Notes: generated by a model not told the origin, from the letters alone. A DNA stretch of 64,000 nt from Terriglobales bacterium (GCA_035651995.1 DASRER010000039.1:119684-183683), one strand, 5' to 3'. Counted from the stretch's first letter, positions 23,965 to 34,245 are shown. Program-made: numbers and translations.

Positions 23965-26628
23965 ATGCCTGACTCCGACGCCGTCGAGCACTCCACGCCG
24001 CTCATGCGGCAGTACGGCGCGATCAAGAAGCAGCATCCCAACGCGCTCCTGCTGTTCCGCCTGGGCGACTTCTACGAGCTCTTCTTCGACGACGCCGTCA
24101 CCGCCGCCCGCGAACTGGAAATCACCCTCACCTCGCGCAACAAGGAAAAAGGTATCGCCGTCCCCATGTGCGGCGTGCCCTACCACAGCGCCGAGGGATA
24201 CATCGCGCGTCTCATCCGCAAGGGCTACAAGGTCGCCATCTGCGACCAGGTCGAAGACCCGCGCGCCGCCAAAAAGCTCGTCCGCCGCGAGGTCACCCGC
24301 GTGGTCACGCCCGGCACCGCCGGCACGGAACTGCGCTCGGAGGAGAACAACTTCCTCGCCGCCGTCGCGCGCATGGGTTCGGCCGTGGGCTTTGCCGCCC
24401 TCGACCTCTCGACCGGCGAGTTCCGCGCCACCGAATTTTCCGGCGACGACGCCGACCGGCGCGTGGCCGACGAACTCGACCAGCTGCGCCCGCGCGAGTT
24501 GCTTTTTGGCGCTTCTCTGCCGCTGTTCGCGCAGGGGTCCAGTCCGCTGCCCGCGCCCGCCGCCAAACCGGTGTGGGCCTCGACGCCGCTCGACGACTGG
24601 GTCTTCGCACCCGACTACGCCATTCCGCTGGTCGAATACCACTTCGGCGTGCTCTCGCTCGAGGGCTTCGGCCTCGCCCATCGCAGCGCCGCCGCCTGCG
24701 CCGCCGGCGCCATCCTGCACTACGTCCGCAGCACGCAGCGCGGCGCGCTCCAGCACGTGGACCGCATCGGCTACTACGAGCGCCAGAACTGCCTCGTCCT
24801 TGATGCCGTCACGGTGCGCAACCTGGAGCTGATCGAACCGCTGCTCGCCTCGGGCGATGAATCGGCCACCCTCTTCCGCTCGATGGACGCGACGCTCACC
24901 CCGATGGGCAAGCGCCTGCTCCGCGCCTGGATGCTCCGCCCCTCGCTCGACCGCGCCGAAATCTCGCGCCGCTTCGACGCCGTCGAAGCGCAGTCGAAAG
25001 ACCTGGTCGCCCGCGAAGAACTTCGCCGCGCCCTCGACGGCATCCTCGACCTCGAGCGCCTCCTCAGCCGCGTGACGCTGGAAACGGCGAACCCACGCGA
25101 CGTCCTTGCTCTCGCCGCGTCCATCGGCCGCATCCCCGCCGTCCGCGCAGCGCTTGCGAACTTCATGTCTGCCGGCCGGATCGCGGCGCTGCACAGCTCG
25201 CTGGACGAATCCGAACTCGCCGCCCTGCGCGACCGCATCGAATCCACCCTCGTTCCCGAGCCTCCCGTTGCCTTCACCGAGGGCGGCGTCATCCGCGAAG
25301 GCATCGACCCGGCGCTCGACGAGCTCCGCAACCTCTCCCGCAACAGCAAGCAGTACGTCGCTGGCATCGAGGAGCGCGAGCGCAAGCGCACCGGCATCGG
25401 TTCGCTCAAGGTGAAGTTCAACTCCGTCTTTGGCTACTACATTGAGGTCACCAGGCCCAACCTTCACCTGGTGCCAACCGGATACGAACGCAAGCAGACG
25501 CTGGTCAACGCCGAGCGCTTCACCACGCCGGAATTGAAGGAGTACGAAAGCAAGATTCTCGACGCGCAGGAGAAAATCTTCGAGATCGAGCGCCGCCTCT
25601 TCGCCGAACTCCGCGCCGCCGTCGCCGCCGAAGCAAAACGCATCCGCCAGGCCGCGCTCGCCCTCGCCGAAGTCGACGTTTTCGCCTCGCTCGCCCACCT
25701 GGCCGCCGAGCGCGGCTACGTGCGCCCCGAGCTGCTAAGCGACGCCGACTCGAGCGGCACGATTGAGATCATCGCTGGCCGCCATCCGGTCGTCGAACAG
25801 CAGGAACTGCGCGGCGGCGCCGAGCGCTTCGTCCCCAACGATTTGTTCCTGAATTCAACGACGCACGCGATCCTGGTCCTCACCGGTCCCAACATGGGCG
25901 GCAAGAGCACCTACCTGCGCCAGGCCGCGCTCATCGTGATCCTCGCGCAGATGGGCAGCTTCGTCCCCGCGCGCTCGGCCCGCCTCGCTTTGGTCGATCG
26001 CATCTTCACCCGCATCGGCGCCAGCGACAACCTCGCCCGCGGCCGCTCCACCTTCATGGTCGAGATGATGGAGACCGCCACCATCCTCAACACCGCCACG
26101 CCGCGCTCCCTGGTCCTTCTCGACGAAATCGGCCGCGGCACCGCCACCTACGACGGCCTCGCCATCGCCTGGGCCGCCATCGAGTACATCCACGCCCAGA
26201 CGCGCGCCCGCACCCTCTTCGCCACCCACTACCACGAACTCACCGAACTGGCCGAGCGCCTCAGCGGCGTCAAAAACTTCCGCGTCTCGGTCAAAGAAAA
26301 CGCCGGCGGCATCGTCTTCCTGCGCAAAGTCGAGCCCGGCACTGCCGACCGCAGCTACGGCATCGAAGTGGCAAAGCTCGCCGGACTCCCGCCCGCCGTC
26401 GTCGCCCGCGCCCGCGAGGTCCTGGCGGAACACGAATCCGCCGAACGCGACGTCACCGCGCACCTGGAAGCCGTCGCCGGCGCGCCCGCCGAATCAGCCC
26501 TGCAGCTCACCATGTTCACCCCGCTCTCCCGGAAGATCGTCGACTGCCTCCGCGCCGCCGACGTTGACCGTCTCACCCCGCTCGAAGCCCTGAACCTGCT
26601 GCACGAACTGAAGAAGCAGCTGGACTGA
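23965..26628 (+). CDS. mutS: DNA mismatch repair protein MutS
   Basis: An 887-residue mismatch sensor. The mismatch-contacting motif is [15 protein letters not shown] near residue 35, with the phenylalanine and glutamate that wedge into DNA. Connector, lever ([25 protein letters not shown]), clamp, and a C-terminal ABC ATPase with Walker [10 protein letters not shown] around residue 641, the [11 protein letters not shown] signature, Walker [12 protein letters not shown] and the [10 protein letters not shown] switch follow. Full length. No mutL nearby. Promoter TATAAT at 23944-23949. Confidence 0.98.
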   Translation: MPDSDAVEHSTPLMRQYGAIKKQHPNALLLFRLGDFYELFFDDAVTAARELEITLTSRNKEKGIAVPMCGVPYHSAEGYIARLIRKGYKVAICDQVEDPRAAKKLVRREVTRVVTPGTAGTELRSEENNFLAAVARMGSAVGFAALDLSTGEFRATEFSGDDADRRVADELDQLRPRELLFGASLPLFAQGSSPLPAPAAKPVWASTPLDDWVFAPDYAIPLVEYHFGVLSLEGFGLAHRSAAACAAGAILHYVRSTQRGALQHVDRIGYYERQNCLVLDAVTVRNLELIEPLLASGDESATLFRSMDATLTPMGKRLLRAWMLRPSLDRAEISRRFDAVEAQSKDLVAREELRRALDGILDLERLLSRVTLETANPRDVLALAASIGRIPAVRAALANFMSAGRIAALHSSLDESELAALRDRIESTLVPEPPVAFTEGGVIREGIDPALDELRNLSRNSKQYVAGIEERERKRTGIGSLKVKFNSVFGYYIEVTRPNLHLVPTGYERKQTLVNAERFTTPELKEYESKILDAQEKIFEIERRLFAELRAAVAAEAKRIRQAALALAEVDVFASLAHLAAERGYVRPELLSDADSSGTIEIIAGRHPVVEQQELRGGAERFVPNDLFLNSTTHAILVLTGPNMGGKSTYLRQAALIVILAQMGSFVPARSARLALVDRIFTRIGASDNLARGRSTFMVEMMETATILNTATPRSLVLLDEIGRGTATYDGLAIAWAAIEYIHAQTRARTLFATHYHELTELAERLSGVKNFRVSVKENAGGIVFLRKVEPGTADRSYGIEVAKLAGLPPAVVARAREVLAEHESAERDVTAHLEAVAGAPAESALQLTMFTPLSRKIVDCLRAADVDRLTPLEALNLLHELKKQLD

Positions 26629-26646
26629 CGACATCGACCACAAACA

Positions 26647-26697
26647 CACAGAGGCACAGAGTTCAAACGCTTTTCTCTGTGTCTCTGTGCCTCTGTG
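26647..26697. repeat. 15-bp inverted repeat between mutS and nagZ
   Basis: Perfect arms cacagaggcacagag (26647-26661) and its complement (26683-26697), with additional degenerate copies of the cacaga unit at each side. The genes on both sides run in the same direction, so this may stop mutS transcription just before nagZ. It covers the possible GTG start at 26695, which is another reason to prefer the ATG at 26713. Confidence 0.75.
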
Positions 26698-26712
26698 GTA
26701 GGTTTTATCGCG

Positions 26713-27810
26713 ATGCGCTCCTCCGACCTTCGCCGCGACGTCGGCCAGCTTCTCATCATGGGCTTCACCGGCGTCGAGGCCACCTCCACGCTGCGCGCGC
26801 TGCTGCGCACGCTTGCCCCGGGTGGCATCATTTTGTTCGCGCGCAACATCACCGGCGCCGAGCAGACGCACGAATTTCTCGCCGAATGCCAGGAAGTGCT
26901 CGACACGCCGCTCTTCCGATGCGTTGACCTCGAGGGCGGCACGGTGGACCGCCTGCGCAACGTGGTCGCGCACGCGCCCGCCGCCGCCGAAGTGTTCGCC
27001 ACCGGCGACCCGCGCCTCTTCCGCCGCCACGGACGCGTCATCGGCGAAGAAGTCCGCGCGCTGGGCTTCAACGTGGACTTCGCGCCCACGCTCGACCTCG
27101 CCTTTCCCGCCTCGCGTAACGTTCTGACCACGCGCGTCGTTTCATCGCGCCCGGAGGCCGTCGCCGGCTACGCGCGCCAGTTCCTCGGCGGACTCGCCGA
27201 CGCCCGTGTCCTCGGCTGCGGCAAGCACTTCCCCGGACTCGGTGAGGCTGCGCTCGACACGCACAAAGAACTGCCCGCCGTCGCCAAGCCCTGGGACGCG
27301 CTCTGGCGCGAGGACCTGGCGCCCTACCGCGAACTGCGCCGCGAGTTGCCTTTCGTCATGGTGGCGCACGCGGCGTATCCCAAGGTCACGCGCGACCGCC
27401 GCCCCGCCTCGCTTTCGAAGAAGTGGATGACCGACATCCTGCGCAAGAAAATCGGCTACGACGGCCTCATCGTCTCCGACGACCTGGAGATGGGCGGCGT
27501 GCTCGCTGCCTCCTCCATCGGCGAAGCCGCCGTCGAAACCCTGCGCGCCGGCGCCGACATGTTCCTCGTCTGCCACAATGAAGAAGCCGTGCAGCAGACA
27601 TGGGACGCGGTCCTGACCGCCGCCGAGCGCGACCGGAAGCTGGCGCGCCACATCGCGCAGAGCGCCCGCCGCGTCCGCCAGGCCAAGAGGAAGTGGAAGC
27701 TGAGCGCGCGCCTGCCGGCGCCGCCCAGCGAGCGCACCGTCGAAAAGCTGCGCTGGAGCGTGCTCGAATTCCGCCGCGCCTGCGAAGCGGCGGCGGCGCA
27801 GAGGCTGTGA
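26713..27810 (+). CDS. nagZ: Beta-N-acetylhexosaminidase, GH3 family
   Basis: A 365-residue glycoside hydrolase family 3 enzyme. NagZ cleaves GlcNAc from GlcNAc-anhydro-muropeptides during cell-wall recycling. GGIILFARNI and DLEGGTVDRL are early substrate-binding blocks; GKHFPGLGEAALDTHKELP matches the NagZ motif KHFPGxGxxxxDSHxxLP, whose His is part of the acid/base dyad; the nucleophile aspartate is in LIVSDDLEMGG. It lacks a signal peptide, as expected for cytosolic NagZ. It is 105 nt before anmK, the next step in the pathway. Confidence 0.92.
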   Translation: MRSSDLRRDVGQLLIMGFTGVEATSTLRALLRTLAPGGIILFARNITGAEQTHEFLAECQEVLDTPLFRCVDLEGGTVDRLRNVVAHAPAAAEVFATGDPRLFRRHGRVIGEEVRALGFNVDFAPTLDLAFPASRNVLTTRVVSSRPEAVAGYARQFLGGLADARVLGCGKHFPGLGEAALDTHKELPAVAKPWDALWREDLAPYRELRRELPFVMVAHAAYPKVTRDRRPASLSKKWMTDILRKKIGYDGLIVSDDLEMGGVLAASSIGEAAVETLRAGADMFLVCHNEEAVQQTWDAVLTAAERDRKLARHIAQSARRVRQAKRKWKLSARLPAPPSERTVEKLRWSVLEFRRACEAAAAQRL

Positions 27811-27845
27811 ACCAATGAGCAGCAGCAGGCAAGCCTGCGCCCCTG

Positions 27846-27888
27846 GCTCCTGGCTCTTGGCTTTTGGCCAAAGGCCAAGGGCCCAGAG
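27846..27888. repeat. TTTGGCCAAA-centred hairpin between nagZ and anmK
   Basis: Tandem (tggctcc)(tggctct)(tggcttt) units face their complements (aaggccaagggccca) around a tttggccaaa palindrome at 27864-27873. It sits in the short gap between two genes of one pathway and may tune their relative expression. Confidence 0.6.
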
Positions 27889-27915
27889 CAAAAAGCGCCT
27901 CTCGACGGTGTCCCC

Positions 27916-29079
27916 GTGATCGTCGCCGGCATCATGTCCGGCACCTCCGCCGACGGCATCGACGTCGCGCTCTGCCGCGTCTGGGGGCGCGGCTTCTCGA
28001 CGCGCCTGCGGCTACTCAACCACCACCACGTGAACTACCCCGCGCCGCTCCGCCGCAAAGTCCTGTCGCTGATGAACGCGCCCGCCGCCAGCGTGGCCGA
28101 CCTCGCGCGCCTCAACTTCGCGCTTGGCGCAATATACGCAGACGCCGTCGCCGCCACGCTCCGCCGCGCACCGCGACTCAAGCTCGACCTGGTCGGCTGC
28201 CACGGCCAGACGCTCTATCACCAGGGCGAGCCAGCGCCGTTCCTTGGCGGCAGCATCGTGACCACGTGGCAGAGCGGCGAAGGCGCCCTCATCGCCGCGC
28301 GCCTCGGTGTGCCTGTCGTCTCCGACTTCCGCCCGGCCGACATGGCCGCCGGCGGCAAGGGCGCGCCGCTCGTTCCCTTCCTCGACTATCTGCTCTTCCG
28401 CCACCGAACCCGCGGCCGCATCGTCCAAAACCTGGGCGGCATCGGCAACCTCAGCGCCATCCCCGCCGGCGCGCGCCCCCAAGACGTCACCGCCTTCGAC
28501 ACCGGCCCCGGCAACATGGTGATCGACGCCGTCACCGAGCGCCTCTTCCATCAGCCCTTCGACCGCGACGGCCGCATTGCCGCCCGCGGCCGCATCCTCG
28601 AAGACGCGCTGCGCTGGGCCCTGGCCCGCCCCTTCTTCCGCCGCCCGCCCCCGCGCACCGCCGGACGCGAAGAGTTCGGACGCGAGTTCGTTGCCGCCTT
28701 CCTGCGCCGCTGCCGCGGCGCCCGCCGCCAAGACGTCGTCGCCACGGCGACTGCCCTGACGGCGCGCAGCGTATTCGCTTCTATCAAGCTGGTTATCGGG
28801 AAAGCTTCAAGGAATACTTTCAGTGACTTTCTGGTCTCCGGCGGCGGCGCGCGCAATCACACGCTCATGCGCTCCCTCGCCGCCGATCTCGCCCCGCTCG
28901 GCCTGCGCATCCGCACTACCGACCAGCTCGGCCTGCCCTCCGAAGCCAAAGAAGCGGTCGCCTTCGCCGTCCTCGCCTATCAAACCTGGCGCCGCCAGCC
29001 CAGCAACCTGCCCTCCGCCACCGGCGCTAAGCACGCCGCCGTCCTCGGCAAGATCTCGTTTCCACCCTTCACGTTGTAG
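27916..29079 (+). CDS. anmK: Anhydro-N-acetylmuramic acid kinase
   Basis: Converts 1,6-anhydro-MurNAc to MurNAc 6-phosphate. The 387-residue ASKHA-fold protein starts at a GTG (VIVAGIMSGTSADGIDVALCR, phosphate-binding loop GTSADGID), with GCHGQTLYHQ, VSDFRPADMAAGGKGAPLVPF, NLGGIGNLS and AFDTGPGNMVID, all canonical AnmK blocks; SGGGARNHTLM is near the C-terminus. Following nagZ, it forms a recycling pair; no MurQ or AmpG gene is present here. The stop codon TAG belongs to a downstream repeat (ttgtagcggcgggcgcc). Confidence 0.95.
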   Translation: MIVAGIMSGTSADGIDVALCRVWGRGFSTRLRLLNHHHVNYPAPLRRKVLSLMNAPAASVADLARLNFALGAIYADAVAATLRRAPRLKLDLVGCHGQTLYHQGEPAPFLGGSIVTTWQSGEGALIAARLGVPVVSDFRPADMAAGGKGAPLVPFLDYLLFRHRTRGRIVQNLGGIGNLSAIPAGARPQDVTAFDTGPGNMVIDAVTERLFHQPFDRDGRIAARGRILEDALRWALARPFFRRPPPRTAGREEFGREFVAAFLRRCRGARRQDVVATATALTARSVFASIKLVIGKASRNTFSDFLVSGGGARNHTLMRSLAADLAPLGLRIRTTDQLGLPSEAKEAVAFAVLAYQTWRRQPSNLPSATGAKHAAVLGKISFPPFTL

Positions 29080-29165
29080 CGGCGGGCGCCCTTCACGGTG
29101 TAGCGACGGGCGCCCTCGCCCGTCGGCCATTACCACGGACCGTGTGGACGCGGGCCACGTCCCCG
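29073..29165. repeat. Palindromic repeat cluster downstream of anmK
   Basis: Two copies of the tgtagcg(a/g)cgggcgccc element (from 29075 and 29099; perfect arms 29104-29112/29117-29125 in the second) are followed by accacggaccgtgtggacgcgggc (29132-29155). The first copy supplies the anmK stop codon. A gtcatcccg...-type degenerate copy is at 29195-29235. The gap to the next start (29320) is otherwise empty. Confidence 0.75.
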
Positions 29166-29319
29166 TCGGCGCGCCGCTACAAATTTTCAGGAATTGTCAT
29201 CCCGACCCTGCGCGAAGCCGAAGCGAGGGGCCTGCACGGTTGGCACTGCGGCAAACGGTGGCGCCGATGATACGCGCTCACGGCAGCAGAATCCGGCCCA
29301 TGCTAACTTTGCAGGGAAC

Positions 29320-30870
29320 GTGCCCCAGTGCCGCCTCAAGTCGCCACCTACCATTCAGCACTGGATACTGCTGGCGGTAGCACTTTGCCTCCTCTCGCTC
29401 TCCTGCACCTCCCGACCCGCCCCCGGCGAACTCGTCCTCATCATCGAGAGCAGCCCCGTGAACCTCGATCCGCGCGTCGGCACAGACGCGCAATCCGAGC
29501 GCATCGGCAAGCTCATCTTCGACGCCCTGCTCGAGCGCGACGAGCACTTCAACCTGCGCCCGCACCTGGCCGAGCGCTGGGATGTCCCCGACCCGCTCAC
29601 CTACATCTTCCACCTGCGCCATGACGTGAAGTTTCACGACGGCCGGCCGCTCACCGCGCGCGACGTCAAGTGGACGCTCGACACCATCATGGCCGGCAAC
29701 CCGCGCACGCTGAAGACGGGCACGTTCCGCTATGTCGCCGCCGTCGAAGCGCCCGACGACTACACCTTCGTCGTCCGCCTCAAGGAGCCCTACGCCACGC
29801 TTCTCTGGAACCTGAGCGATGGCGCCATCGGCATCGTGCCGTATGGCTCCGGCCCTGACTTCAACCTCCATCCCGTCGGCAGCGGCCCGTTCCGCTTCGT
29901 CCGCCACGAGCAGGACAAGGAAGTCATCGTCGAACGCAACCCCGACTACTGGGGCGAGAAAGCGCGCATCGCGCGCGTTCGCATGATGGTTGTGCCCGAC
30001 ACCACCACGCGCGCCCTCGAGCTCCGCAAGGGCAGCGCCGACGTCGCCATCAATGCCCTCACGGCTGACATGGTCGCCGCCATCCGCCGCGAAGGCTCGC
30101 TCGAAGTCCAGACCGCGCCCGGCACCATCTACACGTATCTGGCGCCCAACCTGCGCGACCCCATCCTGCGCGACGTGCGCGTGCGCCAGGCGCTGGCCTA
30201 CGCCATCGATCGCAAGCCCATCCTGCACTACCTCTGGCGCGATCTCGCCGAGCCCGCCGCCAGCATCCTTCCCGTGCAGAGCTGGGCCTACGACACCGGA
30301 GCGCGGCAGTTTCCCTACGATCCGGCGCGCGCCCGCCAGTTGCTCGACGCCGCCGGCTACCCGGAGCGTAACGGCGTCCGCTTTCATCTCGTGCTGAAGA
30401 CGTCCACCGAGGAGTACAACCGCCTGCTCGCCGCCATCCTGCAGCAGCAACTGCGCGCGGTCGGCATCGCGCTCGACATCCGCACTTTCGAGTTCGCCAC
30501 CTGGTATGCCGACGTCACCAAGGGCGCCTTCCAGATCTTCACCGGCCTGCGCTGGATCGGCGGCAACGAAGACCCCGACATCTTCGAGTACGTCTTCCAC
30601 ACCTCGAGCTTCGCGCCCAGGCGCGCCAACCGCGGCTACTACTCCAACCCGCGCGTGGACGCGCTCATCGACGCAGGCCGCCGCGAGCTCGACCAGGAAA
30701 AACGCCGCAAAATTTACGTGGAATTACAGGAAATCCTGAACCAGGACCTGCCCTACATCCACATGTGGTATCTCGACAACGTGGTCGTCCACACCCGCCG
30801 CGTGCGCAACCTCAAGCTCAGCCCCAGCGGCAACTACGACTTCCTCCGGAGCGCCGAACTCACGCAATAG
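29320..30870 (+). CDS. ABC-transporter solute-binding lipoprotein (peptide/nickel family 5)
   Basis: A 516-residue periplasmic-type binding protein of the DppA/OppA (SBP_bac_5) family. A lipoprotein signal ends LLAVALCLLSLSC, whose cysteine would be acylated. Family blocks: LDPRVGTDAQSERIGKLIFDALLERDE, LAERWDVPDPLTYIFHLRHDVKFHDG, LTARDVKWTLDTI, VGSGPFRFVRHEQ and RQALAYAIDRKPI. It likely binds peptides or another amphipathic ligand. No permease or ATPase genes follow, so its transporter is elsewhere. Start GTG 29320 with AGGGA just upstream gives a normal signal peptide; the longer frame from 29194 starts in repeat DNA. Confidence 0.9.
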   Translation: MPQCRLKSPPTIQHWILLAVALCLLSLSCTSRPAPGELVLIIESSPVNLDPRVGTDAQSERIGKLIFDALLERDEHFNLRPHLAERWDVPDPLTYIFHLRHDVKFHDGRPLTARDVKWTLDTIMAGNPRTLKTGTFRYVAAVEAPDDYTFVVRLKEPYATLLWNLSDGAIGIVPYGSGPDFNLHPVGSGPFRFVRHEQDKEVIVERNPDYWGEKARIARVRMMVVPDTTTRALELRKGSADVAINALTADMVAAIRREGSLEVQTAPGTIYTYLAPNLRDPILRDVRVRQALAYAIDRKPILHYLWRDLAEPAASILPVQSWAYDTGARQFPYDPARARQLLDAAGYPERNGVRFHLVLKTSTEEYNRLLAAILQQQLRAVGIALDIRTFEFATWYADVTKGAFQIFTGLRWIGGNEDPDIFEYVFHTSSFAPRRANRGYYSNPRVDALIDAGRRELDQEKRRKIYVELQEILNQDLPYIHMWYLDNVVVHTRRVRNLKLSPSGNYDFLRSAELTQ

Positions 30871-30879
30871 CCCGCGCTG

Positions 30880-30916
30880 CCACGAACCGTGTGGACGCGG
30901 GCGACCCCGCCCGCGC
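30880..30916. repeat. ccacgaaccgtgtggacgcgggcgaccccgcccgcg element
   Basis: A copy of the second palindrome family (stem gcgggcg / cgcccgc) directly after the lipoprotein gene, 10 nt past its stop codon. Confidence 0.65.
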
Positions 30917-30965
30917 GAGCAAGCCACCACGGCTGCGTCCTTGGCGTGAAACGTGTTTGTTAAAA

Positions 30966-30994
30966 ACAAAAAGCCGGGGCCGCAGCCCCGGCTT
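30966..30994 (-). terminator. Rho-independent terminator of the TPR kinase gene
   Basis: On the minus strand, 10-bp perfect stem (30985-30994 with 30971-30980, loop 30981-30984) followed by TTTTTGTTTTT. It lies 16 nt beyond the kinase stop codon at 31010. Confidence 0.9.
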
Positions 30995-31009
30995 CCGCAA
31001 CCAACAAGA

Positions 31010-33229
31010 CTATTTCTTCGCCCCGCCCTCGCAAATCTGCTTGAACTCCGGATCATCATGCAGGCACGTCAAATCCGGATCGCGCTTCACCCACTCCCAG
31101 TTGCCGTATCCGGCCGCGGCGCACCGCCGCAGCATCTCCAGCGCCTCGGCTTTCTTCCCGAGGACGCCATACGTGCACGCCGCGTTGTACAGCACATTTG
31201 AGTCGTTCGGACGCAGCGCCACCGCGATCTCCAGGTGACGAATCGCCTCATCGCCGTCGCCCAGCCAGGCAAAGTTCGCCGCCAGCAGGATGCGCGCGCG
31301 CACGTTTTCCGGCGCCAGCTCCAGCTGCTGCTGCACGACCTTGAGCTCGTGGGCGCGCAGCTTTTGCGCGCGCTCCATTTCTCCGCACTTCTCCATCGAG
31401 TTGATGAACGGGACGCTGACGTTGTAATCGTCACCGTTTGCCTCGACCGCCTTGTCCGCCAGTTCCACCGCTTCCTGGTAGCGCCCCGAGGCGAACAACG
31501 CCCGGCCCAGCACGCTGTACGCTCCCTCGCAATCGTGCTTGCGCTCGATCGCCTGCTTCGCCGCCTGCACCGCTTCGTCGTACTTCTTCTGGCCGTAGAG
31601 CAGCCGCCCGCGCGCCGCCAGCGCCTCCGCCGATTGCGGATTCAGTTGCAGCGCGCGCTCGCACGCCGCGAAGCCGCGCTCGTGCCATTTCGCGCTCTGC
31701 TCGCGATATTCGTAGTTCAGCCCGCACACCGTCGCGATGCCCGCGTGCGCGTCGGCGAACCCCGGATCGAGCTTGATCGCCTGCTCGAACATCTGCAGCG
31801 CGAAGTCCAGGCTCTCGCGCCGCGTGTAGTCGCGTCCCCGCAGGTAGAAGTCGTAGGCCTGCGTGTTCGCCGTGGGCTTGCGCGCAATCGTCTTCTCTTC
31901 CTGCGGCGTCAGCGTGATGCGCAGCGCCTGCGCGATCGCCCGCGCAATCTCGTCCTGGATGGCGAACACGTCTTCCATCTGCCGGTCGTAGCGCTCCGCC
32001 CAGGCCGAGTGCCGCGTCTGCGTCTCCACCAGTTGCGCCGTGATGCGCAGCCGGTTGCCCGCGCGCCGGATGCTGCCCTCCAGCACGTACGCCGCGTTCA
32101 ACTGCTGCCCGACCTGCGGCGCCGTGATCGGCTTGTCACGAAACGCCAGGATTTCCGAGCGCGGAAAGACTTTCAGGCGCGCGATCTTCGACAGCTCGGT
32201 AATGATGTCCTCGGTAATCCCGTCGCGGAAGTACTCGTCTTCCTTCGTCCCGGTCACGTTCTCGAAGTACAGCACCGCGACTGACTTCAGCGCCGGCGCC
32301 GCCGCTGCGGCCGCCGCCGTCGTGCTGCTGGCGCTGCGCGCCGGCTCCTGTCGCCCGCTCGACCCGTGATCGCGCCGCAACCGCTTCAGGTCCGCGCGCA
32401 GTTCGGCCGACGTCTGGTAGCGCAGGTCGCGGTCTTTCTCCAGCGCCTTCTGGATCACGCGCTCCAGCTCCGTCGGCAATCCCGGATAAATGTTGCCGAA
32501 CGGCTTCGGTGTACCGTGCAGGATGCTGTCGAAGATCACCGCCGAGGTCGTGCCCTGGAACGCCAGCTGTCCCGTCGCCATCTCGTAGAGCACCGCGCCG
32601 AAGCTGAACAGATCGGTGCGCGGATCCAGTTCTTCTCCGCGCGCCTGCTCCGGCGACATGTACGCCACCGTCCCAATCGCCGTTCCCGGGCTCGTCAAAT
32701 CATGGTCGGAAATCGCTGTCACCGCGCCCGACGCCCCTACCGCGGCCAGCATGCGATGCTGCGAAAGCTTCGCCAGCCCAAAGTCCAGAACCTTCGCCTG
32801 CCCCGAGCGCGTCACAAAAATATTTGCCGGCTTGATGTCGCGATGCGTTACGCCGCGCGTGTGCGCCGCATCCAGCGCGTCGGCAATCTGGATCGCAAGA
32901 TCGAGCAGCCGCTCCAGCTTCAGCGGACGTCCTTCGATGTGCCGCCGCAGCGTTTCGCCTTCCAGCAGCTCCATCACGATGAACGGCCGCCCATCGTGCT
33001 CGCCGATTTCGTGGATCGTGCAGATGTTGGGATGATTCAGCGCGGCCGATGCCCGCGCCTCGCGCAGGAAGCGCTCCATCGCCGTCTTGTCGGCAACGCT
33101 GTCGGCAGGAAGAAATTTCAGTGCGACCGCTCGTCCCAGGCTGGTGTCGAGAGCGCGATACACCACGCCCATCCCGCCGCCGCCCAGCTCAGCCTCAACC
33201 TTGTAGTGAGAGATCACCGAGCCCAGCAT
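31010..33229 (-). CDS. Serine/threonine protein kinase with TolB-like and TPR domains
   Basis: A 739-residue Hanks-type kinase. The N-terminal kinase domain has [11 protein letters not shown] (P-loop), VALKF (lysine), [11 protein letters not shown] (catalytic loop), DFGLAK, and the APE-equivalent in [10 protein letters not shown] low-complexity alanine linker (about residues 295-315) leads to a domain beginning [12 protein letters not shown]...[17 protein letters not shown], as in CadC/adenylate-cyclase-associated TolB-like proteins, then about five TPRs to the C-terminus. No obvious membrane helix, so probably cytosolic. Divergent from the FN3-like secreted protein gene. Confidence 0.93.
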   Translation of the reverse strand: MLGSVISHYKVEAELGGGGMGVVYRALDTSLGRAVALKFLPADSVADKTAMERFLREARASAALNHPNICTIHEIGEHDGRPFIVMELLEGETLRRHIEGRPLKLERLLDLAIQIADALDAAHTRGVTHRDIKPANIFVTRSGQAKVLDFGLAKLSQHRMLAAVGASGAVTAISDHDLTSPGTAIGTVAYMSPEQARGEELDPRTDLFSFGAVLYEMATGQLAFQGTTSAVIFDSILHGTPKPFGNIYPGLPTELERVIQKALEKDRDLRYQTSAELRADLKRLRRDHGSSGRQEPARSASSTTAAAAAAAPALKSVAVLYFENVTGTKEDEYFRDGITEDIITELSKIARLKVFPRSEILAFRDKPITAPQVGQQLNAAYVLEGSIRRAGNRLRITAQLVETQTRHSAWAERYDRQMEDVFAIQDEIARAIAQALRITLTPQEEKTIARKPTANTQAYDFYLRGRDYTRRESLDFALQMFEQAIKLDPGFADAHAGIATVCGLNYEYREQSAKWHERGFAACERALQLNPQSAEALAARGRLLYGQKKYDEAVQAAKQAIERKHDCEGAYSVLGRALFASGRYQEAVELADKAVEANGDDYNVSVPFINSMEKCGEMERAQKLRAHELKVVQQQLELAPENVRARILLAANFAWLGDGDEAIRHLEIAVALRPNDSNVLYNAACTYGVLGKKAEALEMLRRCAAAGYGNWEWVKRDPDLTCLHDDPEFKQICEGGAKK

Positions 33230-33400
33230 GCCTTACCCCGTGGAAAGTCGTTGAACCGCGCCATCTTAGGCGGGATTGCCACCCCCGTCAATGAAAGCTG
33301 TCCGGGGAAACTCGCCGTCCGCCAGCGACATCCCACAAGAAACCCCTGTCCCCTGCCGGCAGGAGCATTGTCCCAATGTTTGCCTGAGGAGATCGGAGAT

Positions 33401-34165
33401 ATGACTGCCAAACGCTTTACCCTCGTCCTTGTACTTACTCTACTCGCCACCCTGGCGCTACCCCTGTTCGCCCAGACGCAGAATCCCAACCCCGCCGTCA
33501 CCTCGCAGGAGAACGCCACCGAGAAGGCTAGCGGCATTAACGACAAGGTGGACATCGTCAACGGTCCCAACGTCACGCCGACCTCGGCCAACACGGCCAG
33601 TCTGACCTGGACCACCAACAACACCGCCGCCACGCGCGTCGTGTATGGCACCGATCCGAACAACATGTCGCAGCACGCCTACGTGCCCGGCGGATCACGT
33701 GACCACACCGCGCAGTTGAAGAACCTGCAGGCCGGCGCGACCTACTACTACGCCATCGAAGACGACGATGGACGCCGCCGTTATCAGGGCCAGTTCCAGG
33801 CCGGTAGCTCCACAACCGCCGCCCCCCAGGCGCCTGGCGCCCAGGTACCCCCCGGCGTCAGCGCCAATGAAGCCGCTACCGAGAAGGCCAGCGGCATCAG
33901 CGACAAGGTTGATCTGACCGGCGAGCCGCAAGTCCAGACCGCCGGCAATACCGCCGTCCTTTCCTGGACGACCAACAACAACTCGGCCACGCGCGTCGTG
34001 TACGGCACCGATCCGAACAACATGAACCAGAAGGCGTACACGCCGGGCGGAACGCGTAATCACCAGGTCCAGTTGACCGGCCTGCAACCCGGCCAGACCT
34101 ACCACTACGCCATCGAAGACAACGACGGCCGCGCCCGCTACAAAGGCGCCTTCGTCGCAAAGTAG
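33401..34165 (+). CDS. Secreted protein with two tandem fibronectin-III-like repeats
   Basis: A 254-residue exported protein: signal peptide MTAKRFTLVLVLTLLATLALPLFAQ, then two closely related units of about 105 residues. Each unit starts ATEKASGI(N/S)DKVD, continues LTWTTNN/LSWTTNN, SATRVVYGTDPNNM, PGG(S/T)R.H.VQL..LQ.G.TYYYAIED(D/N)DGR, and ends in K/QG.F. The layout resembles the FN3-like N-terminal domain of purple acid phosphatases, but no enzyme domain follows. The start is fixed by the signal peptide; GGAGAT precedes it. Followed by a strong terminator, so monocistronic. Confidence 0.8.
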   Translation: MTAKRFTLVLVLTLLATLALPLFAQTQNPNPAVTSQENATEKASGINDKVDIVNGPNVTPTSANTASLTWTTNNTAATRVVYGTDPNNMSQHAYVPGGSRDHTAQLKNLQAGATYYYAIEDDDGRRRYQGQFQAGSSTTAAPQAPGAQVPPGVSANEAATEKASGISDKVDLTGEPQVQTAGNTAVLSWTTNNNSATRVVYGTDPNNMNQKAYTPGGTRNHQVQLTGLQPGQTYHYAIEDNDGRARYKGAFVAK

Positions 34166-34219
34166 GCACACCGGCGTTGCGAGCAGGCATCGGCCTTCCT
34201 GACCGGCCGATCAACGAAG

Positions 34220-34242
34220 AGCCCCGCTCCGGCGGGGCTTTT
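34220..34242 (+). terminator. Rho-independent terminator of the FN3-like gene
   Basis: 8-bp perfect stem (34220-34227 with 34232-34239), loop of 4, followed by TTTTC, 55 nt after the stop codon at 34165. Confidence 0.85.
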
Positions 34243-34245
34243 CGC

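Noticed and set aside
23008..25698. Long open frame (896 codons) on the minus strand across mutS
   Set aside because: It is antisense to mutS, whose protein matches the family end to end; GC-rich codon bias leaves long open antisense frames. The translation is repetitive (DGGA, GEERG) with no domain.
29194..29319. Upstream extension of the solute-binding lipoprotein to 29194
   Set aside because: The extra residues derive from a repeat-like spacer and would bury the lipoprotein signal 42 residues in; the GTG at 29320 gives a normal signal peptide.
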